Below are positions 21,603 through 30,206 of a stretch of DNA of 34,803 nucleotides, one piece after another. Position 1 is the first letter of the stretch; the number at the start of each line of letters is the position of its first letter. A program made the translations under genes and the position numbers. The stretch spans positions 1 through 34,803 of the forward strand of contig JANQFT010000265.1 of assembly GCA_028277685.1 (NCBI GenBank), read 5' to 3'. The notes beneath the pieces were generated by a model, which had not been told where the DNA came from, searched no databases, and saw only the letters and a program-made list of their open reading frames with translations. Source of the DNA: Phycisphaeraceae bacterium (GTDB taxonomy: Bacteria; Planctomycetota; Phycisphaerae; Phycisphaerales; Zrk34).

Positions 21603-22982
21603 ATGTCTGTAGAAACTGAACAACTCAGCGCACAAGTGCTCATCGTGGATGATGAAGTCGGCCACGCCGACGTGATGGCCGAGGCCCTGCAACGCCTGTC
21701 ACACGTTTGTACGATTGTCCATGACCTTCCGGGGGCACTCGACGAACTGAAGCACGGTACGTTCGATGTGATTGTGACCGACCTGGTCATGGATCACGAA
21801 GACGACGGCCTGGAAGTGCTTAAAGCCGCGCAGAACACTCAGCCCAATGCTGAAACCGTGATGGTCACCGCGCACGGTGATGTGGCCACCGCCAAGGCTG
21901 CCCTGCGCGGCGGAGCATACGACTTCATCGAAAAACCCCTCGATCTCGATGTGTTTCGCAACCTGGTCAACCGCGCGGCGCAAACGGTGTTGCTCAAATC
22001 GGAGAACACCGCCCTGCAACAGCAGATGGATGACCGCTACGGTATCGATGGCATCATCGGTAACAGCCCCGCCATGCGGCAGGTGCTCGCCACCATCCAC
22101 CAGGTCGCGCCGAGCAACATTCCCGTGCTCGTCACCGGTGAAAGTGGCACCGGTAAGGAACTGGTCGCCCGCGCCATCCACAACCACAGCCCACGGCAAA
22201 AGAAAGCCTTCAAGCCACTGAATTGCGCGGGGCTGAGTTCATCGATTCTCGAAAGTGAATTGTTTGGCCATGTGAAGGGTGCCTTCACCGGCGCCGAGCG
22301 CGATCGTGAAGGTGTGTTCGAATTTGCCGACGGCGGAACCCTCTTTCTCAATGAAATCGGTGACATGCCGATGGAGATGCAGGCCAAACTCCTGCGCGTG
22401 CTGGAAAGCGGGGAGTTCGTCCGCGTGGGTTCGAACGATCCACGTCACGCCGATGTGCGCCTGGTCAGCGCGACGAATCATGATCTGGAAAAGCTGCAGG
22501 CCGACGGCACGTTTCGGCAGGACCTGTTCTTCCGCATCCGCGGGGCGCACATCCACCTGCCGCCGCTGCGTAATCGCCGGGAAGACATCAGTCCCATCGT
22601 GCGACACTATATCGCGCAGTTTGCCCATCAACTCAATCGCGAACCGGTAACCATCACCGACGAAGCGATGATGCCGCTGATGCAATACGACTGGCCCGGC
22701 AACGTGCGACAACTGATCAACGTGATGCAGAACACGGTGCTGGCCTGCGATGGTGACACAATCGAACCGCGCCACATTCCCGTGGAAATCCGTCAGGCCG
22801 ATGACGCCACCGAAAGCGGCAGCGTGGGCGATCTGGCGGGCGTGAACCTGCAGCAGATCGAGAAACAAGCCATCCGCAACACCCTTCGCATGACTGGCGG
22901 CAACCGCGAACAAGCCGCCAACCTGCTGGGCATCGGGGAAAGGACGTTGTATCGGAAGCTCAAAGAGTACGGTTTGAAGTAA
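21603..22982 (+). CDS. NtrC-family sigma-54-dependent response regulator
   Basis: This is a three-domain activator. The receiver domain has acidic pocket VDDE, phospho-acceptor Asp in VTDLVMD, Thr in VTAHGD and Lys in FIEKPLD. The AAA+ domain has Walker A GESGTGKE, the sigma-54 contact loop GAFTGA and an arginine-finger region. A Fis-type HTH closes the protein (GGNREQAANLLGIGERTLYRKLKEYG). Walker B reads GTLFLNEIGDMP, with Asn where Asp is almost invariant. No sensor kinase is adjacent. Start codons at 21567 and 21603 are both possible; 21603 puts the receiver domain near the N-terminus and leaves 75 bp for divergent promoters with the sulfatase. A much longer upstream reading is an antisense shadow of the sulfatase. 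Confidence 0.85.
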   Translation: MSVETEQLSAQVLIVDDEVGHADVMAEALQRLSHVCTIVHDLPGALDELKHGTFDVIVTDLVMDHEDDGLEVLKAAQNTQPNAETVMVTAHGDVATAKAALRGGAYDFIEKPLDLDVFRNLVNRAAQTVLLKSENTALQQQMDDRYGIDGIIGNSPAMRQVLATIHQVAPSNIPVLVTGESGTGKELVARAIHNHSPRQKKAFKPLNCAGLSSSILESELFGHVKGAFTGAERDREGVFEFADGGTLFLNEIGDMPMEMQAKLLRVLESGEFVRVGSNDPRHADVRLVSATNHDLEKLQADGTFRQDLFFRIRGAHIHLPPLRNRREDISPIVRHYIAQFAHQLNREPVTITDEAMMPLMQYDWPGNVRQLINVMQNTVLACDGDTIEPRHIPVEIRQADDATESGSVGDLAGVNLQQIEKQAIRNTLRMTGGNREQAANLLGIGERTLYRKLKEYGLK

Positions 22983-22990
22983 AATGCATG

Positions 22991-23073
22991 AACCACCAAG
23001 GCATCAAGGTCACCAAGAAAAAATTTTTCGACTAGTACGTATTTCCCTTGGTGTTCTTGGTGCCTTGGTGGTT
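22991..23073. repeat. Dispersed-type inverted repeat (AACCACCAAGG family)
   Basis: Arms of 27 bases at 22991-23017 and 23047-23073 read AACCACCAAGGCAYCAAG in both inward directions with few mismatches, around an AT-rich 29-base loop. It sits between the NtrC-type gene and ispF and could also stop transcription. The sequence belongs to a repeat type seen between genes in many bacteria. Confidence 0.8.
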
Positions 23074-23099
23074 AACTCCTCCCTGAACAGGAGTACGAA

Positions 23100-23594
23100 A
23101 TGAGCGAGCAACTCCCCTACCGCATCGGACATGGCTTCGACCTGCATCGCCTTGAAGCTGGCTTGAAGCTGGTGATTGGTGGTGAACACATCGAATTCGA
23201 CCTCGGTTGTGCCGGACACAGTGATGGCGATGTGGTTTACCACGCGGTGACCGATGCGATTTGTGGTGCGCTCGGCCAGCCGGACATCGGGCAGATGTTC
23301 CCTGATAATGATCAGCAGTGGAAAGGGGCGGAGTCGAAGGTGTTCGTCGCCGAGGCTGACCGCATCATGCGCGAGCATGGGTATGTGATCGGCAACCTTG
23401 ATGTCACCATCATTCTGGAGAAACCAAAGGTGGGTCCGCACAAGGAGAAAATGCGGCGCAACTTGGCGTTCCTGCTGGGCTGCGAAGAATCGCAGGTGAA
23501 CGTGAAGGGTAAAACGCACGAGGGTGAAGATTCCATCGGCGAAGGCCGCGCGATTGCCTGCCACGTGGTGGTGCTGTTGCAGAAGAACCCGTAG
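23100..23594 (+). CDS. ispF: 2-C-methyl-D-erythritol 2,4-cyclodiphosphate synthase
   Basis: IspF closes the cyclic diphosphate in the MEP route to isoprenoids, as a cytoplasmic trimer with zinc in the active site. The 164-residue protein has GHGFDLHRL (Asp and His metal ligands), GHSDGDVVYHAVTDAICGAL (third ligand His), IGQMFPDND and the substrate loop KGKTHEGEDSIGEGRAIACH. That last part departs from the enterobacterial TTEKLGFTGRGEG form. AGGAG lies 7 bases before ATG 23100. The stop codon falls inside the next inverted repeat. No ispD gene is adjacent. Confidence 0.92.
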   Translation: MSEQLPYRIGHGFDLHRLEAGLKLVIGGEHIEFDLGCAGHSDGDVVYHAVTDAICGALGQPDIGQMFPDNDQQWKGAESKVFVAEADRIMREHGYVIGNLDVTIILEKPKVGPHKEKMRRNLAFLLGCEESQVNVKGKTHEGEDSIGEGRAIACHVVVLLQKNP

Positions 23595-23647
23595 GTCTGG
23601 GCCTGCCCCGACATCTCCCACCAACGTCCGGGCAGGCTCGGACCTAC
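23591..23647. repeat. Dispersed-type inverted repeat (GTAGGTC / GGGCAGGC family)
   Basis: GTAGGTCTGGGCCTGCCC (23591-23608) faces GGGCAGGCTCGGACCTAC (23630-23647) with two mismatched pairs. It begins within the ispF stop codon and ends two bases before an in-frame ATG of holA (23649). It may reduce read-through. The same arms, perfectly paired, are expected elsewhere in the genome. Confidence 0.75.
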
Positions 23648-23657
23648 AATGGCACCC

Positions 23658-24668
23658 ATGGCAAAACGATCCACCAAATCCGGCCCCATCAAGTTCACCG
23701 GCACCGAACGCCTGGTTGTGCTGCACGGCAAGGAACAATTCCTCCAGACCGAGTACCTGCGTCAGTTGACCGAAGCGATCGGAAAAGCGCAATCGGGTGA
23801 CGTGGACACGTTGCGTTTCGACGGCTCGAACACCGAACTCGCTGATGTACTCGACGAACTGCGCAGTATGGGGCTGATGCAGCAATACAAGATCGTCATC
23901 GTTCAGGACGCGGACGACTTCGTGACCAAGTACCGCGAGCCGCTCGAACGCTATGCCGACGCGCCGGAAGATATGGCCACCCTCGTCCTTCGCCCCGGCA
24001 CATGGAACGCGAACTGGCGACTCAGCAAAGCTGTCGCGAAAGTAGGCGTGGTGGCGAAGTGTGATCAGGTGGATGAAGCCACCGCCGCACGCTGGGCAGG
24101 TAAACGGATTGAAGCGCGGTATGGCCGCAAGCTTGCACCGCGCGCAGCAGCAGCGCTGGTCGTTCGGCTCGGCACCAATCTCACTCAGCTCGACAGTGAA
24201 CTGGCAAAGCTTGCCGTTTCGGTAGATGAAAACGAAACCGTCGATGTCGAGCAGATCGAAGCGATGACCGGCCGTTCGAGCGAGCGCATGGCATGGGACA
24301 TGCAGGAAGCGTTGCTTTCCGGCGAAGCGCACACCGCCATCAGCAAGTTGCATGAACTGCTCGACCTGTCGGGCCAACCCAAAGAACTGATCATGTATTT
24401 CGTGACCGACCTGGTGCGCAAGCTGCACCGGGCAGCAGGCATGGTGCGACAGCGCGTGAACGAATTCCAGATCCTGAAGGAGTTAAAGGTCTGGCCGGCG
24501 CATCGCCAGCCACCGTTCATGCAGGCAGTGCGAGCACTCGATGAACGGGGGACGGCGAAGCTACTCGCCCGCATCACCGAGATGGATAGCCGCGCCAAAA
24601 GCGGCTTCGGCGACCACCGGCGCAGCCTCGAGGAATTTTGCATTTTGTTCACGCAGCAAGTGAGATAG
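23658..24668 (+). CDS. holA: DNA polymerase III, delta subunit
   Basis: The delta subunit opens the sliding clamp within the clamp loader. The 336-residue protein has the HolA pattern: LVVLHGKEQFLQTEYLRQL at the start (degenerate P-loop GxExFL), VDTLRFDGSNTELADVLDEL, LMQQYKIVIVQDADDF, the middle domain with AAAALVVRLGTNLTQLDSELAKLA, and the C-terminal collar helices with LHELLDLSGQPKELIMYF. Two ATGs (23649 and 23658) are possible; neither has a clear ribosome binding site, and the second is chosen as closer to the domain. It lies between ispF and a lipoprotein gene. Confidence 0.88.
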   Translation: MAKRSTKSGPIKFTGTERLVVLHGKEQFLQTEYLRQLTEAIGKAQSGDVDTLRFDGSNTELADVLDELRSMGLMQQYKIVIVQDADDFVTKYREPLERYADAPEDMATLVLRPGTWNANWRLSKAVAKVGVVAKCDQVDEATAARWAGKRIEARYGRKLAPRAAAALVVRLGTNLTQLDSELAKLAVSVDENETVDVEQIEAMTGRSSERMAWDMQEALLSGEAHTAISKLHELLDLSGQPKELIMYFVTDLVRKLHRAAGMVRQRVNEFQILKELKVWPAHRQPPFMQAVRALDERGTAKLLARITEMDSRAKSGFGDHRRSLEEFCILFTQQVR

Positions 24669-24732
24669 AATCAAGGCAACGCGGAACTTCGAGACCGCAC
24701 ACCACGGATGGTCCCACGATGCAGGAGGCATC

Positions 24733-25896
24733 ATGACAGGCAAACATATAGCACCGCGACTCTGTCGCGCCATGTTGCTCACCATCATCTCGTACCTGCT
24801 TCTCATTGGTTGCACAAACAACAAGGCCATCGAGCCTGATCAATCGCCCTCAACGGATAAACCGCCAGTCACCGCCCTCGAAGCTGAAGCAAACAAGTAC
24901 GCCAGCAACGTTGAGGGCGCGGTCGCGAAAAACGCCAAGCCTGCCACCGAAGACGTGCGCTGGTTGCCGCTCGGCCCCGGCCAGGCACCACCCGCTCCAC
25001 CCAAGCCCTCCAAACCGAAAACCACCCACGCCGCAGAAACCATCAAACCGAAACCAACGCCGCGCGAAACACCGATGCGCCCATTGATCGCAGCCTCCAG
25101 CCAGTCGCCTCGCCCATCGGCAAAGCATACACCAGCCCCAAACTCCAAGGGTGCGACTGATGTGCAACTCACACAGAAGGAACTGGTCAAACGACTGGCC
25201 TGGACGCTCGACGCTGAAGCCCGCAATGCCAATGCGTCGCTCCGCCCATACATCGCCCGGGCAGCGCTCAGCCTGAGCGATCCTGCCACTGAACTGACGG
25301 AAGCAGACTTACCTCAGCTCACCCCCACGCAACGAAAGTTGGTGCTGGCCTATCAACGAACGTTCACGCAGCTCGGCCAGACGCTCACCGAAGGTGGCGA
25401 TGAAGACGTGGAGGCCCTGCGCGACGCGGTGGAGGAACTCTCGCAACAGATTAACGCTTGGCAGAAGTTGAAAATCCGCAACGTGCGTTTGTGCAGCCGC
25501 GTGGATGGCTACGGCAACTACCAGGTGTTCGGTAACCACACGTTCCTTGCCGGCCGCGCACAACCGATGATCGTGTATGCCGAACTTGACCACTTTGCCG
25601 TGCAATCCAAACCAGACGGCAAGTACGTCGTTCAACTCACACAGGAAGTCACGCTCTACAACGAATCCGACGGCCTGCCCGTCTGGCGGCAAAAACCTGT
25701 GCCCATCAAGGATGAATCGCTCAACCGTCGCCGCGACTTCTTCGTAGTGCAAATCATCACCCTTTCCGAACGTCTGACCGTGGGCAAGTACCTGATGAAG
25801 GTGACCGTGACCGACGAGATCGGCAAAGCGGTGGATGAGATGACCGTGCCCATCCAAATCGTGGCGGATCCCAATCTTGCAGGAAATGCCAAATGA
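24733..25896 (+). CDS. Lipoprotein of unknown function
   Basis: The 387-residue protein has a lipoprotein signal peptide with basic N-region, hydrophobic core LLTIISYLLLIGC and the lipobox Cys at about residue 27. A long Pro/Lys/Thr-rich disordered stretch follows (about 75-145), then a helical segment and a beta-rich C-terminal domain (RNVRLCSRVDGYGNYQVFGNHTFLAG...QLTQEVTLYNESDG...VTDEIGKAVDEMTVPI) with an immunoglobulin-like look. GGAGG is 6 bases before ATG 24733. It is expected to be membrane-anchored and extracytoplasmic. The function is unknown. Confidence 0.7.
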   Translation: MTGKHIAPRLCRAMLLTIISYLLLIGCTNNKAIEPDQSPSTDKPPVTALEAEANKYASNVEGAVAKNAKPATEDVRWLPLGPGQAPPAPPKPSKPKTTHAAETIKPKPTPRETPMRPLIAASSQSPRPSAKHTPAPNSKGATDVQLTQKELVKRLAWTLDAEARNANASLRPYIARAALSLSDPATELTEADLPQLTPTQRKLVLAYQRTFTQLGQTLTEGGDEDVEALRDAVEELSQQINAWQKLKIRNVRLCSRVDGYGNYQVFGNHTFLAGRAQPMIVYAELDHFAVQSKPDGKYVVQLTQEVTLYNESDGLPVWRQKPVPIKDESLNRRRDFFVVQIITLSERLTVGKYLMKVTVTDEIGKAVDEMTVPIQIVADPNLAGNAK

Positions 25897-25968
25897 CGAA
25901 TGCATAATGTCTAAATGGTGTCCTCAAGCCTGTTTCTTTAGACATTCGTCATTGGTCATTAGACATTC
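25892..25968. repeat. Dispersed-type inverted repeat (TGACGAATG / TTAGACATT family)
   Basis: AATGACGAATG (25892-25902) pairs with CATTCGTCATT (25943-25953), and AATGTCTAA (25907-25915) pairs with TTAGACATT (25938-25946 and again about 25960-25968). The repeat starts within the lipoprotein stop codon. This AT-rich 'attcgtcattggtcattag' type is a common intergenic repeat in several bacterial phyla. Confidence 0.75.
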
Positions 25969-26014
25969 CCCACATCTGGACCAGCTTTTCTCCCTGCATT
26001 ACCATGGGGCCATC

Positions 26015-26551
26015 ATGAACGTACTGGCCGACGAAACGAAACTGGCGGCGATGGTCAATGACCTGGCGGCCGAGGTGAAGCAGGATCTTTTTCCCGATGG
26101 GCCTTGGGCGATTGTGGGGATCCGCAGCCGTGGCGATGTGCTGGCCAAGCGGCTGGCCGACAAGCTCAAGCCTGACCATGCCGGATCGGTCGACATCACG
26201 CTCTACCGCGATGACTTGTCTGAGATCGGTCCTCAGCCGGTGGTGCGTACCACGGAAATCGACTTCCCGGTCGACGGCACGAACATTCTGCTGGTTGACG
26301 ATGTGTTGATGACCGGACGCAGTGTGCGTGCAGCCATTCAATCACTCATCGACTTTGGCAGACCTCGCTGCATCAAACTGTTGGTGCTGTGCGATCGTGG
26401 CGGGCGCGAGTTGCCGGTTCAGCCGGACTATGTCGCACTAGTACTCGATGAGGCAGATCAGCAACAGGTCGAAGTGCGTCTGCAACCGACCGACCCGGAA
26501 GACTGCATCGTCATTTTCCCTGATACGGCCAAGTCCACATCCAAGGAGTAG
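26015..26551 (+). CDS. pyrR: PyrR bifunctional pyr regulator / uracil phosphoribosyltransferase
   Basis: PyrR binds pyr mRNA to attenuate transcription when UMP is high and may also make UMP from uracil and PRPP. The 178-residue protein has WAIVGIRSRGDVLAKRLA, the flexible hairpin DITLYRDDLSEIG, the PRPP loop ILLVDDVLMTGRSVRAA and the dimer-forming end. The start at ATG 26015 is set by homology; reading further upstream enters the dispersed repeat. No PyrR-type attenuator is evident in the short leader. It is followed 3 bases later by pyrB, so it likely controls that gene. Confidence 0.92.
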   Translation: MNVLADETKLAAMVNDLAAEVKQDLFPDGPWAIVGIRSRGDVLAKRLADKLKPDHAGSVDITLYRDDLSEIGPQPVVRTTEIDFPVDGTNILLVDDVLMTGRSVRAAIQSLIDFGRPRCIKLLVLCDRGGRELPVQPDYVALVLDEADQQQVEVRLQPTDPEDCIVIFPDTAKSTSKE

Positions 26552-26554
26552 CCG

Positions 26555-27523
26555 GTGGCTGCCAAGTCGTCCGACGATTACGCCTGGTCGCACAAACACC
26601 TGCTGGGTCTGGCTGATCTGGACGCGGCGGACATCCGCTTTCTTCTGACCACAGCGCGTGGTTTTGGCGAAGTCTCCACCCGCAGCGTGAAAAAAGTTCC
26701 CGCCCTGCGCGGCAAGGTGGTAGCCAACCTGTTCTTCGAACCCTCAACACGCACCCGCAGCAGTTTTCATCTGGCAGCCGGCCGATTGAGCGCGGACGTT
26801 CTCGACTTCAGCGGGTCGTCCTCCAGTACCACCAAGGGCGAAAGTCTCTCCGATACCGTGCGAAACATCGAAGCGATGGGCGTGGACGTGATGGTGGTGC
26901 GTCATAACCAAAGTGGTGCCGCGGCACTGGTGGCCGACTCCGTTGATTGTTCCGTGCTGAACGCCGGCGATGGTCAACATGAACATCCCACACAGGGCCT
27001 GCTCGACGCGTATACCATCGCCCAACGGACCGGACGAGATGGTTTCGACTTCACGGGTCTGACCGTCGCTATCGTGGGAGACATCGCACACAGTCGCGTG
27101 GCACGGTCGAACATCCATGGGCTAACGAAGCTTGGAGCCAAGGTCATCCTGATTGGCCCCCCCACCTTACTACCAGCCACATTCAAGGCAGCGGGCTGCG
27201 AAATTTATCACACGCTCGATGAAGTATTGCCACGACTGGATGTGATCAACATGCTGCGCGTGCAGTTCGAACGGCTGACCAGCCAGGCCTTCCCCAGTGT
27301 GCGCGAATACAGCGCGTTGTATGGCCTGACGACTGAACGCATGAAGAAGATGAAGAAAAACGTGGTAGTGATGCACCCGGGACCGATCAACCGCGGTTTG
27401 GAAATTGAATCTGCCGTGGCCGACGGCCCCAACAGTGCTATCCTCCAACAGGTCACCAACGGTTTGGCGGTACGCATGGCCTGCATGTTCTTAGTGCAAG
27501 GCGCTCAACACACCGAGAACTGA
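26555..27523 (+). CDS. pyrB: Aspartate carbamoyltransferase, catalytic subunit
   Basis: PyrB makes carbamoyl-aspartate, the first committed step of pyrimidine synthesis. The GTG start at 26555 follows pyrR by 3 bases, with AAGGAG nearby. The 322-residue protein has the carbamoyl-phosphate motif FFEPSTRTRSSF, KGES, the aspartate-side HEHPTQGLLDAYT and HPGPINRGLEI. No pyrI is adjacent and pyrC does not follow, unlike many pyrR-pyrB operons. gmk is next instead. Confidence 0.95.
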   Translation: MAAKSSDDYAWSHKHLLGLADLDAADIRFLLTTARGFGEVSTRSVKKVPALRGKVVANLFFEPSTRTRSSFHLAAGRLSADVLDFSGSSSSTTKGESLSDTVRNIEAMGVDVMVVRHNQSGAAALVADSVDCSVLNAGDGQHEHPTQGLLDAYTIAQRTGRDGFDFTGLTVAIVGDIAHSRVARSNIHGLTKLGAKVILIGPPTLLPATFKAAGCEIYHTLDEVLPRLDVINMLRVQFERLTSQAFPSVREYSALYGLTTERMKKMKKNVVVMHPGPINRGLEIESAVADGPNSAILQQVTNGLAVRMACMFLVQGAQHTEN

Positions 27524-27532
27524 TGAACGATC

Positions 27533-28108
27533 ATGGCTGAAACCCAAGGATTACTCGTGGTGCTTTCCGGCCCATCCGGCGTGGGCAAAAGTACCATCGC
27601 CCGTGCCCTGCAGGAACGCCTGAACGCCCAGTTCAGCGTCTCCATGACCACCCGTCCGAAAAGCCCGCAGGAAGAACACGGTGTGCATTATCACTTCGTG
27701 GATGAAGCCCGCTTTCACCGCGCGTTGGAAGAAGATGCCCTGCTCGAACATGCCAGGGTGTTCGATCACTGGTACGGCACGCCGCGCAAGCCGATCGAAG
27801 AAGCGGTCGATGCCGGCGCGCTCATGGTGCTGGAGATCGATATCGAAGGCGGCATCCAGGTGCGCGAGCGATACCCCAAAGCATTCCAGATTTTCATCCT
27901 TCCCCCGGCCAACGAAGTGTTGATCAAGCGGCTGCGAGGTCGTGGACGCGAGGGTGAAGAGGCGATCCAGCGTCGCTTCAAAGAACATGAAAAGGAAATT
28001 GCCCGCGCCAAGGCATGTGGCGTCTATGATGAGTTCGTGGTCAACGATGAGGTCGAAAAGACGATCGACACCGTGGTCAGACTCATCGAGACGCGGAGAG
28101 GATCATGA
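27533..28108 (+). CDS. gmk: Guanylate kinase
   Basis: The enzyme phosphorylates GMP to GDP with ATP. The 191-residue protein has P-loop LSGPSGVGKST (about residues 11-21), the GMP-binding SMTTRPKSPQEEHGVHYHFV, LEHARVFDHWYGTPR and the lid RLRGRGREGEEAIQRRF. ATG 27533 lies 9 bases after pyrB. The stop overlaps nnrE as ATGA, so the genes are coupled. Here a purine kinase is embedded in a pyrimidine gene context. Confidence 0.95.
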   Translation: MAETQGLLVVLSGPSGVGKSTIARALQERLNAQFSVSMTTRPKSPQEEHGVHYHFVDEARFHRALEEDALLEHARVFDHWYGTPRKPIEEAVDAGALMVLEIDIEGGIQVRERYPKAFQIFILPPANEVLIKRLRGRGREGEEAIQRRFKEHEKEIARAKACGVYDEFVVNDEVEKTIDTVVRLIETRRGS

Positions 28109-28779
28109 GCCGGTTCGAACTCACCCGGACACAGGCACGTGCGATCGACGAAGCGGCGATCAACAAGCACGGCATTCCAGGTTTAACGCTGATGGAAAAC
28201 GCAAGCCGGGCGGTGGTGGGCGAAGCGATCACGATGCTCGACCATGATGTGCCCGGCCGCAGTGTGCTGGTGTTGTGCGGGGGAGGAAACAATGGTGGGG
28301 ATGGCTTTGCGGTATCGCGCATGCTGCACGATGCGGGAGCGAAAATCACGATTGTCACCCTGCGTCCGTTAGAAAGCTACACCGGCGATTCTCTGACCAA
28401 CCTTGAGCGTTGCCAGGCGATGGGCATGGTCATTGCCGACGCGACCGATTCGCCCATCAACACGCTGCGCCAACTCGACCCACACGAGATGATCATCGAT
28501 GCGATCATGGGAACCGGCTTGTCGTCGACCGTCAGGCGGCCGCTCGATAAGGTGATCGACTGGATCAATCACCAACGCGCGATGGTGTTGTCGGTGGATA
28601 TCCCCTCCGGCTTGGATTGCGATACGGGCAAGGCGCTCGGCACGGCGGTTGAAGCCGACAGTACGGTGACCTTCATCGCGACGAAGGTGGGTTTTGCGAA
28701 AGCCAATGCAGGGCGCCATACCGGCAGAGTGATCGTGGCAGACATCGGCACGCCGCCACATCTGCTGGAGCAAGCATGA
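28105..28779 (+). CDS. nnrE: NAD(P)H-hydrate epimerase
   Basis: This YjeF N-terminal-type enzyme epimerises damaged R-NAD(P)HX to the S form for repair. Motifs are LTLMENASRAV near the start, VLVLCGGGNNGGDGFAVSR, and LSVDIPSGLDCDTG with the catalytic Asp. The 224-residue protein lacks the fused ADP-dependent dehydratase domain found in many bacteria, so NnrD must be elsewhere. It overlaps gmk upstream and the methyltransferase downstream, both by ATGA. Confidence 0.88.
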   Translation: MSRFELTRTQARAIDEAAINKHGIPGLTLMENASRAVVGEAITMLDHDVPGRSVLVLCGGGNNGGDGFAVSRMLHDAGAKITIVTLRPLESYTGDSLTNLERCQAMGMVIADATDSPINTLRQLDPHEMIIDAIMGTGLSSTVRRPLDKVIDWINHQRAMVLSVDIPSGLDCDTGKALGTAVEADSTVTFIATKVGFAKANAGRHTGRVIVADIGTPPHLLEQA

Positions 28780-29537
28780 TGGCTGACAACGAGCGCGCAT
28801 TCCATGGACGAAGTGTCGACCTGTATGATGTGTTTGTCGATTGGCCCGGCCGCTTGTCGCGTGAGATTCCCGCATTAATCGATGTACTAAATCGACATAA
28901 GACACACAAGGTGCTGGACGTGGGCTGCGGCACCGCACGTCATGCTGCGACATTGCGTGAAGCGGGTTATCAAGTTCACGCAGCGGACGCGTCGGAGGAT
29001 ATGGTTTCTCAAGCCGTGCAAACACTCAGCAGCGATGAAGGCGTGTATCAATGGGCTTTGGGCGAAACAATACCCACAACGCTGGCAGCCCATGCACCGT
29101 TTGACGCACTGGTGTGTTTGGGTAACACATGGTCGCAAGTCATAGGCGATGCGGCAATTTCCTCCGCATGCTCCCAGTGCTACTCACTGCTACGTCCGGG
29201 CGGATTCCTGCTGGTCGGGTTGAAGGCACTGGCGGAACGGAAGCAGGCAGGTGATCCTTACATGCCTCTGCTGAAACGCCAGCATGAAGGACGTGATCTT
29301 TTCTTTGTGCGCTTTGTGGATTTCTGCCAGGCCGACCCCAACGTGTGCAACTTCCATATGCTGGTTGCAGGCGAGGGCTTGTATACCGTCAGCCCGATGC
29401 GTGTGTGGAGCACCACGCAATTGCAAACCACCTTCAGCTTGGCCGGGTTTGAGCCGGTGAGGATCAGTGCGCGTATTGAGGATTCATCCATCAGGCCAAG
29501 CACCGAAGATGTATGGGTGCATGCGATCAAGCCATGA
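28776..29537 (+). CDS. Class I SAM-dependent methyltransferase
   Basis: This 253-residue methyltransferase has motif I KVLDVGCGTARHAATL (about residues 45-60), motif II-type VHAADASEDMV, a motif IV FDALVCLGNTWSQV and the motif post-IV LLRPGGFLLVGL. The class fold is clear but the substrate is not. It overlaps nnrE by ATGA and ends the rightward operon, and its last 11 bases overlap the convergent SGNH hydrolase gene. Confidence 0.8.
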   Translation: MMADNERAFHGRSVDLYDVFVDWPGRLSREIPALIDVLNRHKTHKVLDVGCGTARHAATLREAGYQVHAADASEDMVSQAVQTLSSDEGVYQWALGETIPTTLAAHAPFDALVCLGNTWSQVIGDAAISSACSQCYSLLRPGGFLLVGLKALAERKQAGDPYMPLLKRQHEGRDLFFVRFVDFCQADPNVCNFHMLVAGEGLYTVSPMRVWSTTQLQTTFSLAGFEPVRISARIEDSSIRPSTEDVWVHAIKP

Positions 29538-30165
29538 ATGTTTCCCACCAGGTATCGGCCAACAGTTGATGACCTGCAGGTGTAGGATGCACACCATCGC
29601 GCAGCCAGTAGTGCGCCGGCGCTTCGGAAGTGGCTGCACCCAGCCTGCGCTGGAATGACACCAGGGTCGCATCAAATTCTTCCGCAAGTCGATGAACGAC
29701 ATCAATACGTTGTTTGATCTCCGGCAACCAGGCTTCAGTGACAACACCCGTCTTGAGCACGAACGGTTCACACAGAACCACGCGCAAGCTGGAGCGTTCC
29801 TGGCGGGCCTCGGTAATCAATTGACGGTAAACCTGCTCATACAGATCGACGGCTACAGGCACACCACCATCGAAACCGCGCCAGGTATCGTTCACACCAA
29901 TTAAGATACTAAGGATGGTGGGTTGCAAGCCGATGCAGTCAGCATGCCAACGCTCAGCAAGATGGATGATCTGCTGACCACTGATACCGCGGTTATACAC
30001 ACGCAAACCGTGATTCGGATAATCCTCAATCAATCGGTCCGCGATCAAATTCACGTAACCATCGCCCAAGCCATCAGGCTGATTGGCTTGAAGACAATCC
30101 CGATCACGTCCGCAGTCAGTAATCGAATCCCCCTGGAACAGAACAACATCGCCAGGCTGAACCAT
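29527..30165 (-). CDS. SGNH/GDSL-family hydrolase
   Basis: This is a 212-residue lipase/esterase-type hydrolase. Block I is VVLFQGDSITDCG (nucleophile Ser), block II is RGISGQQI, block III is LIGVNDTW (Asn of the oxyanion hole) and block V is RDGVHPTPAGH (Asp and His). There is no signal peptide. ATG 30165 is chosen because GGAG lies 8 bases upstream; a GTG three codons earlier is less likely. Likely substrates are acyl or acetyl esters of sugars. Such enzymes are frequent in polysaccharide-degrading planctomycetes. Confidence 0.85.
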   Translation of the reverse strand: MVQPGDVVLFQGDSITDCGRDRDCLQANQPDGLGDGYVNLIADRLIEDYPNHGLRVYNRGISGQQIIHLAERWHADCIGLQPTILSILIGVNDTWRGFDGGVPVAVDLYEQVYRQLITEARQERSSLRVVLCEPFVLKTGVVTEAWLPEIKQRIDVVHRLAEEFDATLVSFQRRLGAATSEAPAHYWLRDGVHPTPAGHQLLADTWWETFMA

Positions 30166-30206
30166 GCATTGCACTCCGAAGACGTGTTTCGCCGCCCGAG
30201 CAAATC

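Noticed and set aside
23010-24428. A 472-residue minus-strand reading across ispF and holA
   Set aside because: Antisense shadow of two conserved genes, His-rich composition typical of such shadows.
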